From assembly GCF_000611645.1 (NCBI RefSeq), contig NW_014011536.1, forward strand, positions 1-10,497: a DNA stretch of 10,497 nucleotides, in the 5' to 3' direction. A program made the translations under genes and the position numbers. The stretch comes from Monoraphidium neglectum. Taxonomy: Eukaryota; Chlorophyta; Chlorophyceae; Sphaeropleales; Selenastraceae. How positions within the stretch are numbered: position 1 is the stretch's first letter; each line of letters opens with the position of its first letter. Below the pieces are notes generated by a model. That model was not told the DNA's origin and searched no databases. It saw only the letters and a list, made by a program, of their open reading frames with translations. Positions 1 through 8,417 of this stretch are shown piece by piece.

Positions 1-4
1 GATT

Positions 5-31
5 GGGGTCGGGGGGCGGCGGGTGCGGGGG
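5..31 (+). other. G-quadruplex-forming motif
   Basis: Four runs of three or more G (5-8, 11-16, 21-23, 27-31) are separated by loops of 2, 4 and 3 bases, which fits the usual G-quadruplex pattern on the plus strand. On the minus strand the same bases are C-rich and could encode a proline-rich tail of the upstream minus-strand gene, if an exon starts at 76. Confidence 0.6.
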
Positions 32-321
32 TGTCAAGAGCGACGGGTCGTGGCTGTCGAGCTGGTGCCTGTCTATCTGCCAAAACCCTTGTGGTCCGCG
101 ACTGGCCGCATGACCGACCTTTGGGTGTAAAGTGTGAATGCACATGGTTTTTGCTGCATCAGGCGGCGTGCGCACACGGGGCGGCGTGACAGGGGCCTGC
201 AGACGCGTGCCTCCAGGCGCGAGCCCGGCTCGCAGAGTCGCCAGCCGGCCAGCTAAGCGGTTCGACCTCCCCCGCCCCTGCATGCAACGGCACGCCACCA
301 CTGAGACTGGGCGCGTCCCCC

Positions 322-1200
322 TCACTCCAGCGGCTTGCAGCCCTTGTTGGGGCACTCACCAGGCAGGTAACCCCACTCCCCGAGCAGCTGCCACGCGTCT
401 GTCACCCTCTCAGGGAACCGCGCCAGCTCATTATGTGCGTAGAAGCCATAGTGCTCATCGGGGTCCAGCACATCCCGCCCTACGCGCGCGCCGGGCGCGC
501 CCGCAGCGGCGAGGCGCGCCCGCAGGTCCCGGAGCGCGGCCTCGTCGCCACCGGTGACTTGGCGGCGGCTGGGCAGGGCGGGTGACAGGTTGTCTTCGCA
601 AACGATAGCGTCGAAGCTCTCAAGGAAGGCCTGGATCCAGGAGGGGGTACTGCTGCCGCCGCCACTGCTGCCGCTGGCGCTGGTGGAGGCGTCGCCCGCA
701 CCCGCGTCTGCCGGCGGCTGCTCGAGCGCTACGCAGGAGGGCTTGACCTCCTCGATGATGCCGCGGACGACCTCCCTGCGCGGGGATGCGGGGGTGGTGC
801 CATAGGCATATCGCTCCCATCCCTGTGCTTGCTGACTAGCCGCAGCACTGCTCGTGCACAGCAGCAGCGGCAAGCGGGATGCCACTGGCACATACCAGCC
901 AAAGGGTGCCCAGCAGCATGTTGGCGCAAAAAATATGCGCCGTCCAGAGGGCCCATGAACTAGCGGCTTGCTCAAAGAATCCTCTATCCAGGCCTCGTTG
1001 GCTGCGCGGATCTGGTCGACAAGTGCCTGGGGTAGGCGTAGATTTTCAGTATTCAGGTCACGTCTCAATACATTGACTCGTGGCTTGGAGGCCCGTTCTG
1101 CGATCTGCTGCTGCCCGAGCGCGCGCGGCCGTCGGTACAGCACACCGCTTGCGTGTGCGCTTTTGGAGTGCATATTGACGCCGTGAGTTATGGGAAGCAC
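322..1200 (-). CDS. Putative TraB-like domain protein, 3' end uncertain
   Basis: An open frame of 292 codons runs from an ATG at 1200 (next ATG 1173) to a TGA at 322. Residues 121-141 (YAYGTTPASP, then IIEEVKPSCVALEQ) resemble the N-terminal signature of TraB-family proteins, where a GT.H.S loop is followed by a helix and a VxPDVVxLE strand; the His of that loop is absent here. A Ser/Gly-rich linker (about 150-167) leads to a charged segment with DPDEHYGFYAH and WGYLPG. A strong donor, G|GTGAGT, lies at 359/360, exactly after LPG. The true exon may therefore stop at 360 and continue downstream, either with an acceptor at 283/284 (stop at 159) or one at 76/77 (running off the window). In that case the last residues before 322 are intron. 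An in-frame 69-nt intron at 823-891 is also possible. Coding status is likely, the family tentative. Confidence 0.55.
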   Translation of the reverse strand: MLPITHGVNMHSKSAHASGVLYRRPRALGQQQIAERASKPRVNVLRRDLNTENLRLPQALVDQIRAANEAWIEDSLSKPLVHGPSGRRIFFAPTCCWAPFGWYVPVASRLPLLLCTSSAAASQQAQGWERYAYGTTPASPRREVVRGIIEEVKPSCVALEQPPADAGAGDASTSASGSSGGGSSTPSWIQAFLESFDAIVCEDNLSPALPSRRQVTGGDEAALRDLRARLAAAGAPGARVGRDVLDPDEHYGFYAHNELARFPERVTDAWQLLGEWGYLPGECPNKGCKPLE

Positions 1201-1638
1201 TCATTTGGCCATGTGCCGCGCTTTGCGCTGCGAGTGTGCATGTGGTGTGCTCCAAGGAGGTCACCAAGTGACCCAAGAAAATCTGCCATCTCAGATGATC
1301 CTATTAACCGGAGCGTCCCCAAGCTGCATGTGTGATATGGCTGCAAACATATTGCATGACACCTGTCAATCCCGGGGTGCTTTTCAGATCACACACCAGA
1401 GTTCACAACAAATGTTACCAGCAGCATTGATCCTGGTTGCGCACCTCCTTGTGCAATTCAGGCGCACAACCACCGTCGCACCTATACATGGATGCGGACA
1501 GGACCGAATAGTCTTGTATTGCTGTTGGCAATTAATCATGCTTGGATACCACATGCTGCTGCACACCAATCGAGTGCACTGGGCTCGAAGAGATTGGTTG
1601 AGTAGAGAGCAGATAGCCAACCCTCAAACCAGCGCATC
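1201..1638. other. Gene-free interval
   Basis: This is the 5' flank of the minus-strand gene ending at 1200, with lower GC than the neighbouring exons. Open frames here give cysteine- and histidine-rich translations with no recognisable motif. No RNA gene or terminator was seen. It probably contains the promoter of the 322-1200 gene, but no core element can be named. Confidence 0.5.
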
Positions 1639-1662
1639 GGCGGGCGTGGGCCCACGCCCGCC
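1639..1662. repeat. Perfect 24-bp palindrome
   Basis: Two 12-base arms, the left one GGCGGGCGTGGG, are exact reverse complements with no spacer. Pairing stops at 1638/1663. It lies in the coding-like tail of the possible decayed gene. It could extrude as a hairpin or be a dimer binding site; no function is shown. Confidence 0.9.
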
Positions 1663-2090
1663 ACCAGCCCCACTACGGCTCGTACGGCGCCTCCTTTGGC
1701 GCCCGGCTGACGCTGCCCCAGCTCGTCCACTGTGCCTACCACCAGCGTCTGCTCCCCTGGCGCGATGCACCGCAGATCCCTCTCGAGGGCCACACCTGGC
1801 CAGCTGCCGCGCCAGCTCGGCTGTCAATAGCCCCTGACATACGTGGCTCACGGGCAGCGCCGCGCCCGCTCTCACCAAAGCTACGGGGGCCCGGGTCGCG
1901 CCAGAGTTCCGGGTGCACGCGGCGGCCGAGGCGCTGTCGTCGCGAGTGGCGAGCCAGCTCGGGGCCAGAGGCCAACAGCAACTGCAGCGCCGCCAGCTGC
2001 GCGTTGCTGGCAGCTGCCAGGCACACTTGTGGTGCTGCACTGCGATGTGCAGCGGCAGCTGGCTGCCCACTTCCCTTTCTATTGCCAAAC
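1639..2090 (-). pseudogene. Possible decayed gene with ankyrin-like fragment
   Basis: Three minus-strand frames take turns in looking like protein. Frame one (2088 to about 2026) reads REVGSQLPLHIAVQHHK, like the TPLHxAA start of an ankyrin repeat. A second frame (about 2020-1952) reads AAASNAQLAALQLLLASGPELA, like the VVxLLLxxGAdvN half of the same repeat. The first frame then resumes (TRDDSASAAA, later GLLTAELARQLA, to about 1795). A third frame follows from 1793 (VALERDLRCIAPGEQTLVVG, then TVDELGQRQPGAKGG). No single frame carries the whole, and no splice sites join the pieces well. Ankyrin repeats mediate protein-protein contacts; no role can be assigned. Alternatives are chance coding-like frames in GC-rich DNA or a real gene whose introns I failed to place. 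Confidence 0.3.
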
Positions 2091-2340
2091 CGCTGCCGCC
2101 GTGTTATACAGTACTGGCCGGCACGACGTGCGCCCTGCCGCTGTGGCAACTTGTGCCGCCTGCTTCCCGTCTGCCACCGCCGCCGCCCGCAGGTCGGCGC
2201 TCCCCAATCAGTCGCTGAATCCACGAAAGCTATCCGCAAAAAATATCTGAGCCAACAGATAGACAGTGTCCCCTGCCACGCAAAAAGCCTGCGACCAGCC
2301 CACAACACATGCCCGGCAGAATGAGGAAGGGTTAGCTTCC
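2091..2340. other. Interval without a supported gene
   Basis: The minus-strand frame that crosses the ankyrin-like piece stays open up to 2308, but this part (arginine- and glycine-rich) shows no family resemblance. No splice signal linking it to another exon was found. Confidence 0.4.
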
Positions 2341-2342
2341 TT

Positions 2343-2347
2343 TTACA
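2343..2347 (-). promoter_or_regulatory. Candidate poly(A) signal (TGTAA) for the protease gene
   Basis: Green algae commonly use UGUAA as the poly(A) signal. This is the first TGTAA on the minus strand downstream of the protease stop at 3228, implying a 3' UTR of about 0.9 kb. Long, lower-GC 3' UTRs are usual in these algae, and 2348-3227 fits that description. The pentamer alone is weak evidence. Confidence 0.3.
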
Positions 2348-3227
2348 TGGGTGACTAAAACCTGTGGGTAAAGCACATGCAAGTTGAAATCACAGGCAGG
2401 TTTGATGCTGGTGTGTGCCAACGCGGCAAGAAAGGTTGAGTCAACCTGGCAGCACTAGGCCTAGGTCAGCGTGAACTGATTGCAGGGCATGCATGGGTCG
2501 AGTTGATTAAGTGGAGCGAGGCTGCACACACAATAATAGTGCCCCCTCCTTTGCGATTGGATACATGCCCAATACGCAGCCAGGCGTGGCCTTCATATCT
2601 GCAACTCAACTTTGCTACTCTACGCAGATGCATGAATATACATGCACAAGTACGGGTTGTGTGCCAGAAATAAAACGGTTGCAGACACAAATAAGAATCC
2701 GAGTGGCAGGTGGCAACATGCCCTGGCTTGCCAGGGGGCGGGTTGAATGCAGCCACGCCTATACCCTCAAGCATCCCCACAACTGTTGTGGCTGCGATTG
2801 TGGATGATGGGCACCAATGCCCGCTTTGTGCTTTGGCAAGCACGCACGCCCGTCAGGCATGCATGCCAGGCTCCTACGAAGACCGCCAACAGCCATCCAA
2901 TGTACATCTGTGATTCTTGCGGTATGTAATGTAATGTAATTTAATCATGTGCAACGTAATGTAATGAAATGCTGTATGGGATGCCCTGTGCGTGGCGCTA
3001 AAGTGATGCGTGGTACTGCCAAGAGTGCCAGCTGTTGCGCGGGAATTGTTCCGACGGCACCCCGCAGGGGGCACCTTGTACCTCTCTCTTCCAACGACAG
3101 ACCGCGTCGATGCAGCGCGCATCTCAGCGGCCCAGGATGCACTGGGACCAATGCTGGCGCATCACCTTCTATCATGGGTACGCTTGGGCGCCTCGCACAG
3201 GGACCCCTTGAACCCATGGCAAATCAA
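2348..3227 (-). other. Probable 3' UTR of the protease gene
   Basis: No convincing coding sequence is present on either strand. The base composition is lower in GC than the protease exons, and a TGTAA lies at its far end. The longest frames (for example plus 2511-2807 and minus 2466-2843) give unlike-protein translations. Assignment as UTR rests on position and composition. Confidence 0.35.
2925..2964 (+). repeat. TGTAA(T) pentamer cluster
   Basis: Three TGTAA units sit directly end to end at 2925-2939 and a fourth lies at 2960-2964, with an AT-rich spacer. On the plus strand each unit matches the algal poly(A) signal, but no plus-strand gene is visible upstream. On the minus strand it lies in the probable 3' UTR of the protease gene. 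It may be just a short microsatellite. Confidence 0.7.
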
Positions 3228-6118
3228 TCAGCCGCGTATGGGGACAGTGAGGTAGGGGTCGGCGAACATTCCAAGGGAGCCAGGGTAGGGGCAGTCGGCG
3301 CGGAACCGGAAGAAGCCGTCCTCGCCCCAATAGGTGTCCCACCTGCAGGAACAGGCGAGCACACGTGAGGTGGTTCAGGGGTGTCGTCGTCAGCATGGCG
3401 GCCGGCCGGCTGCGAGTGCACCTCCACACAAGATGCTGCTTATCTCGCATGCGACGCTGTATCCACATTCGTTGTGCTGAGCATGCACGTCAGCCAAGAC
3501 GGGGACCCTTCTCAACCAGGCGCCGGTGCCTAGGCATCTGCCCGCACAGGCCAGTGGTCAGGGGCAGACTTACGAGTTCTTAGCAGTGAAGACCTTCATG
3601 GGGCCCTGGTCGGATTGGACCCCCTCCCTGTCGAAGAGCGGGGCGGCCGGTGGGCAGCAAGGTTTTGGAACCCACGCAACATGCACATGCACAACCAGTG
3701 CCCGTGGTCCAGTGCGCCTATTCTCCGCCTTCAGCACGCCTCTGAGCCTGCAGCACCCATCCATTCGTACATACAGGGAGACGAATCAGGCTGTGTTTCA
3801 TGAGAGTGTTGCTCACGTGTAAGCAATCAGCGCGGTCTCATGGTTGAGGCTGCCACTCTTGGTGCAGCCCAAGACGCCTGCCCTGTAGTACTGGAAGTTT
3901 CTGTCTGCCGCCACACCAATGGAAATCACTGAGGTAGGATGGGGCCGCGCAAGGTCAAACAAGGGGCACAGGTCATCAACATCGGAGGGTTTGGCAGACA
4001 GGGAGTTGTCCAAGGTGCAGTTGTCGGGGGGCGCTTACAAGGTGGAGCTGATGCGGCTGCCGTTGATTCACAGGGGTCCGATCGCGTCACGATTGTGTTC
4101 ACCTTCCACAAAAACAGCGCAGAAGCAGGAACAGCAGCAGCGCCAGCCCCACACGCATGCACACACAAACCCCAGACAGCCCACCATTGTGTGACAGAGC
4201 CCTTGTCACGTCTGCGATGTTGCCCGGCACAAATGTGTACCCCACCACTCCAGACTTGGCCCTGGGGACTTCCTTGCACTTGTCGTTGTCATCACCAACG
4301 TATGGGTCGTCGCTCTCCTTGGCCACGCCGTTGCAAATGGCGTTGTCGATGTATTCGTAGCCGTCGGCGCCGCGGCAGGCGTCACCTGGTGTGTTGATGA
4401 GGGTGCGTCGAAATAACATGTTGGTACAAGGGATGCAGGACGTTGGCATTTTTCACGGCTGAACCCCGTTTCTTTTGTTGCAGCTATCGGCCTGATGACC
4501 AAAATCGTGCTCATGAGCTGTGTCGCAGCTACCCCAGGCCAATGACCTTGCGACCGCCCCACAGCTTATCGCATCAACGCCATGCAGAGCCAAAAGTCCG
4601 GAAGCTCCCCACGGACTGCGCAGTCCAGCTAACCCACCCTCGAGGCAGTCCATCTGGTCCTGCTCCGAGAGGTCTGTGTTGGCATAGGTGATGGCTGCGC
4701 CCTGCTTGGTGTTGTTCTTGCTGATGATATAAGCGGCCTCCAGGGCAGCGATGTTCGCAAACACCACGCAGCTCCCGCACTGCAAACATCAATGTGTGCG
4801 TGCAGCGAGGGGCGTGAGCGCGGGTAGCTTATACAGGCAGATGGCTGAGGAGCAACATTGCGCATTTGCCTGTTGGCAGCCGCAGGATGATCGAAGCCGC
4901 TGTGCGGGGGTAGCAGGCCCTCCAGGCTCAGACAGGGGTGCCAGTGTGCTCAGACCCTTCTGATTCCTTTTCCTACTCACCGAGTCCTGGTTTTTGATTG
5001 ATGTGACAGCGCGTGGCGTCGACGTCCGCCAGTCAACAGCGCTGTGTGCCTTCAGTGCCGCCAGCCCGGAGGAGGTCCAGGGGTGATTGCGGATGCACGT
5101 GAAGGCTGCGCGCCGCCCGGCGCGGTCAGCGACCATAGGACCGCCTGCAACGACACACGGGTACGCAGGTAAGCTGGTGAGCATGCGGGAGGCCTGCCGA
5201 TCCAGGGCCCCCTGTGATTGCTGCGCGCAAATGCAGTGCTGCAACACGGCTGCTAGCTGCGGGCCCGAACCGCGCTTGCCGCTCACCGACAGGTGGCGCC
5301 CGCTTGCCGCCCAGGTAGGCCGCGGCAAACTCCTCGTGGGGCATGTGCACAAACGGCGTGATGCCATACGCCAGGCTGGGCCCCGACCGCGCGTTGAGCG
5401 CCGCGATGGTTTTCAGGGCCTTCTTGAACGCCGATTTGTACTTTCCGAGGTTCGCGGGGTCGGCGAGCACGGCCATGTGCGGCGGCGCCGCGCGCCCCGC
5501 AACCTTGAGCGCGTCCCGCGCCGCGCCGAGCGCGGCGGCGTGCGCAGCAAAGGCCGCATCGGGGTCTGCGAGCGCGGCGCGGACGGCGGCCTTCTCAGCG
5601 GCGACGGCTGCCTCTGTGGCGCCGGGCTGGGACTCCAAGGGGGCGGCTGTGGGTGGCATGGGGCAGGGGACACGGGAAGGGGGGCAGTTGAGAAGAGGGC
5701 GCCGAAACCAGGCTGGGTGCGCAACTCAGCTTACACAGTACGGCTGCAAGACTTTCAATGCCGTTGCTGCTGTGCTGTAATGCTTGAAGCATACACCCAT
5801 TGAATGGGCCCCTTGCTCGTTCAAAACCAGCTCACTTTGTAACTGCTCGACTGTGAGCGCAGCAGCCGCTTGGCCCTCCGCTACAGAGGCAGAGCTTCCT
5901 TTGGTGTCGAGGGTTGCGGCAGCCTCGGCCGCCGCCGCAACATCACCAGAGCTCTGAGGCACAGAGCCTGACAGTTGGGACGCGAGTCCCACATCGCCGT
6001 TGCCGGCTGCGCCGCCGTCCTGCGCAACGGCTGTGGTCAGCCCCGTAAGCAAGGCTGCGACAAGCAGCAGCAGTAGGCTGCTTCTCGCCGCTCGCAACAT
6101 GAGGCTTGTGTGGGCCAT
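3228..6118 (-). CDS. Papain-family (C1A) cysteine protease with I29 propeptide, 8 exons
   Basis: This is a secretory cysteine endopeptidase precursor of about 503 residues that should hydrolyse peptide bonds in the endomembrane/lytic compartment or outside the cell. I infer eight exons, high to low coordinate: 5735-6118, 5287-5626, 4981-5144, 4638-4779, 4185-4385, 3817-3928, 3574-3627, 3228-3342. They sum to 1512 nt; every junction is GT-AG and phases match. Residues 1-33 are a signal peptide (LLLLLVAALL core), 34-128 a Ser/Ala-rich linker, about 150-232 an inhibitor I29 propeptide ending HEEFAAAYLGGK. The mature enzyme starts near AVDWR (277-281). Catalytic residues: Q294 (KNQ), C300 (CGSC), H440 (LNH) and N465 (KNSW), the last codon pair rebuilt across a splice junction. 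The end reads YWGEDGFFRF...LTVPIRG-stop. Oddities: the Trp normally after the catalytic Cys is Val, and the CNGG loop reads CRGA. The ATG at 6100 is an alternative start. Family call is firm; linker and exon 1/2 junction less so. Confidence 0.93.
5651..5684 (+). other. G-rich tract in protease intron 1
   Basis: Runs of G at 5651-5653, 5660-5663, 5666-5669, 5674-5676 and 5679-5684 have loops of 2-6 bases, so a G-quadruplex is possible on the plus strand. On the transcribed (minus-sense) RNA the tract is C-rich and lies 24 to 57 nt before the inferred acceptor at 5626/5627, so its simplest role is the pyrimidine tract of that intron. Confidence 0.5.
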
Positions 6119-6390
6119 TTGCGGTGCTGCCGGGGCGCGCTGTGGGTGCGGCAGAGCGGGGGCGTGGGTCAGGGTGGAGATTGGGATGCGGGAAGAGGCT
6201 GCGGCGTGCGCGGACCACACGGTCTGCATGGTGGATTGGTGAGTCACACAATTCCTGGCCGCTGGTGGGCGAGCAATGGCCGAGGGCAGGAAACGCGTGT
6301 GCGCTGGGCGGTGATTGGCTGCAAGTGACGCCATCTGTGGCGGCCGACGCGCTGCCGGCCACCTGTGGCCGATGCTCAGCTGCTACAGCA

Positions 6391-6396
6391 ATATAA
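6391..6396 (-). promoter_or_regulatory. TATA-like element upstream of the protease gene
   Basis: The minus strand reads TTATAT here within a short AT-rich patch (6385-6425) of otherwise GC-rich 5' flank. It lies about 273 nt upstream of the ATG at 6118, which would allow a 5' UTR of roughly 240 nt. No other promoter motif was recognised in 6119-6440. Confidence 0.3.
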
Positions 6397-6440
6397 CTAA
6401 ATCAACACGAATGTGAATTTTTTGCCCCGCACAGTCGCCC

Positions 6441-7530
6441 GGAATGCTCCGTGCTCAGCCCGGAGCAGCAGAGCACGCACCGCGAAACAGGAAGGATCGA
6501 GTGATGTACGCGTGCGCGACTCGGTAGAACATAAACAATTGGTTTACGATGACCGCGAGCAACGTGCGTCGCCTTGATGTTGTTGAGTCACTCGACCATA
6601 TTGGGCCACTGCTTGGTGGTCTACTCGTGATTGATTCCGAAGTTTGGGCCCGAGTGCGAGATGCACACGAATCGAATGAATTCAAGAAAAGGCATAGAAA
6701 TCCTCATGCCGTGCCCAAGGGCGCATTTGCGCGCTGCCGAGGTGACTCAGTGCCCAGCACGTGATGGCCCCTTGGCACAGCCGCAGGGCCAGCCACTGTG
6801 CTGTTGGGCTAAGGCGAGTGCATCCAAGTGTGACACATGGAACTGATTGCAGCACCTTAAATGGGGTTACTTCCAGACAGTGGCACGCGTCCGGCCAGGG
6901 TGCGTACATACCGAGCCTGTTGCACTGACAGGACCCGGATTGCACTGGTGCAATCGAGAGGCAAATGTGTGCGTGTTTGAACATCTGATAATCTGCACAT
7001 CGCTCTCCTGCAGCAGGTTCGGTGATCTTGACAATAAATGTTCTAAACATGAGTAGATTTTTACACCCTAGAAATGCCCACCATCCTGGCAGCACATTGA
7101 TATCCAAGAACTCCAGCCAGCTGTATGTGTTCCCCCTCGTTGGACGGTGTTTACTTGCGTCAGTGCGATCCTGTGGCCTCCCAAATTCCTAGCATCCATG
7201 GCTGTTCGAGAATCTGGCATGGATGGCGAGTGTGCTGCAGCCCACGCACCCCACATGCGTCGAGATTGTCAAGATTTGGGTAGTGAATGCCATGCGAGTG
7301 CTACACCCCTAGCTACAAGGAGCCTTCTCCAACTCAGGTCGACACAACTCATTATTTGCACCAAACATGTACAACATATGTGACTGGCAACTCACAGCGC
7401 TTGGAAGGTTCTCTCAAGGTGTTTCAGTGACCGTCACATTGTCAGTGACCTTTGTCAACACGTCTGTTCTGACTGTACCCAGTGATAAGGAAACAACAAT
7501 GCGCAATCAACCCCGTGATGGGCAGCTCGC
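6441..7530. other. Gene-poor interval
   Basis: No supported gene. A plus-strand frame at 6549-6764 looks mildly coding, and two TCAGTGACC copies lie at 7424-7432 and 7442-7450. The minus-strand frame 6682-7107 (141 codons) translates to a Cys-rich, motif-free sequence and is best regarded as chance. Confidence 0.45.
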
Positions 7531-7620
7531 CTAGTCGCTTCTCGTGCCGTGGCTGTCGTTGTTGCCGCTGCACTTCGAGCGCAGCGCCAGCAGGCACTCT
7601 CTCGCCTTGTGAACCCTAAC
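7531..7620 (-). other. Possible orphan terminal exon
   Basis: A pyrimidine-rich run ending in CAG (minus strand, TTTTCCAACACCCAG) lies just above 7620. It is followed by 29 sense codons and a TAG at 7531. The translation begins VRVHKARECLLALRSK and is charged and helix-like. No upstream exon could be found, so this may be the last exon of a gene not otherwise visible, a gene remnant, or chance. Confidence 0.2.
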
Positions 7621-8412
7621 CTGGGTGTTGGAAAAGGCATGTGATAGTGCTTTTGGCTTCACATGTAGCCGCTGAGTTGCTCAAGAGAGGGCTTGAAAAT
7701 TCTGGCCGGGTGCCTAGGGGAGCGTCAGGCGTCAGTGGGGCCGGTAGCGGCAGTTTCAAGGTATTTCTGACATTACTGCCCCGGTTTGCCATGAGACGAT
7801 GACAACAAACGTGATTTTGTAGTGTTTAGACAGATCAGGACACATTTAACTGTTGCAACCCCAAACATTGTCCCTGCTGACAGGCTGATTAGGCTAGCTG
7901 CTGTGGGACCGCTCACAGCACTTGCCTGTGCTGAGCGCAGCGCTTGCTACCCACAGGTGGCTTTCAGTGATGCGTCTTTTTCCGTGCGGCCTGCCACAAA
8001 TACTTGCAGGGGCCCACGCTTTGACGCCAGCCTTCAAGGAAATCACTTGGTGGCTGTGGCGTCAACCTAACAGCAGACTCCGAATTGCTCAAACTGAGTT
8101 AGCAGTCAATACGAGGGAGGCCTTTGTTGGTGCCTCTGCGCCCATCACCAGTGCAAGAGCAAGCACACACTAATATGCAGGGTTGTGTTCTGGCTGTTGA
8201 CTGCGTAACAAGGCAGGCAGACCTAGAATTACACAATAGCCGCCTGTAATCTTTACAGACTGCAAAGCTCCAGATTCTCATGGCCGGATTAGTGGCTTGG
8301 TTTCATGCCTCTCATAAGTAATTATGTACATGGATCCTGGATCACGCTTGAATGAGATCCGGCATGGTAGCACTGTGGGGACTAATGTTGGCCTTGTGCG
8401 GAAAAATAATGA
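7621..8412. other. Interval without a supported gene
   Basis: No protein-like frame of useful length, RNA gene or repeat was found. A plus-strand frame at 7922-8173 is open but unlike a protein. Two minus-strand TGTAA pentamers (8229-8233, 8253-8257) and a plus-strand one near 8245 are present. Confidence 0.4.
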
Positions 8413-8417
8413 TTACA
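8413..8417 (-). promoter_or_regulatory. Candidate poly(A) signal (TGTAA) for the 9082-9954 gene
   Basis: This is the first minus-strand TGTAA downstream of the stop at 9082, about 0.67 kb away. Further copies lie at 8253-8257 and 8229-8233. It would make 8413-9081 the 3' UTR. Evidence is the pentamer and the orientation only. Confidence 0.3.

Noticed and set aside
248..285. tRNA-like GGTTCGACC (T-loop motif)
   Set aside because: The bases around it do not pair to form a T-arm, and no acceptor or anticodon arm could be drawn.
823..895. Candidate intron with donor GTATGT in the TraB-like gene
   Set aside because: Its length of 73 nt breaks the reading frame of the TraB-like segment. A 69-nt alternative keeps the frame but has a weaker donor.
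2511..2807. Plus-strand open frame of 98 codons
   Set aside because: It lies in the probable 3' UTR of the protease gene, has no motif, and overlaps an equally unconvincing minus-strand frame.
3939..4397. Plus-strand open frame of 152 codons
   Set aside because: It is antisense to protease exon 5 and intron 5 and shows no motif.
4467..4484. Strong plus-strand acceptor-like sequence (pyrimidine run ending TTGCAG)
   Set aside because: It lies inside protease intron 4 on the other strand. The plus-strand frame after it has no recognisable protein, so chance is the simplest reading.
5087..5803. Plus-strand open frame of 238 codons and a second of 145 codons (5343-5780)
   Set aside because: Both are antisense to protease exons 1-3, whose minus-strand translation carries clear family motifs.
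6682..7107. Minus-strand open frame of 141 codons
   Set aside because: Its translation is rich in Cys and Trp and has no motif; the region is lower in GC and looks like non-coding DNA.
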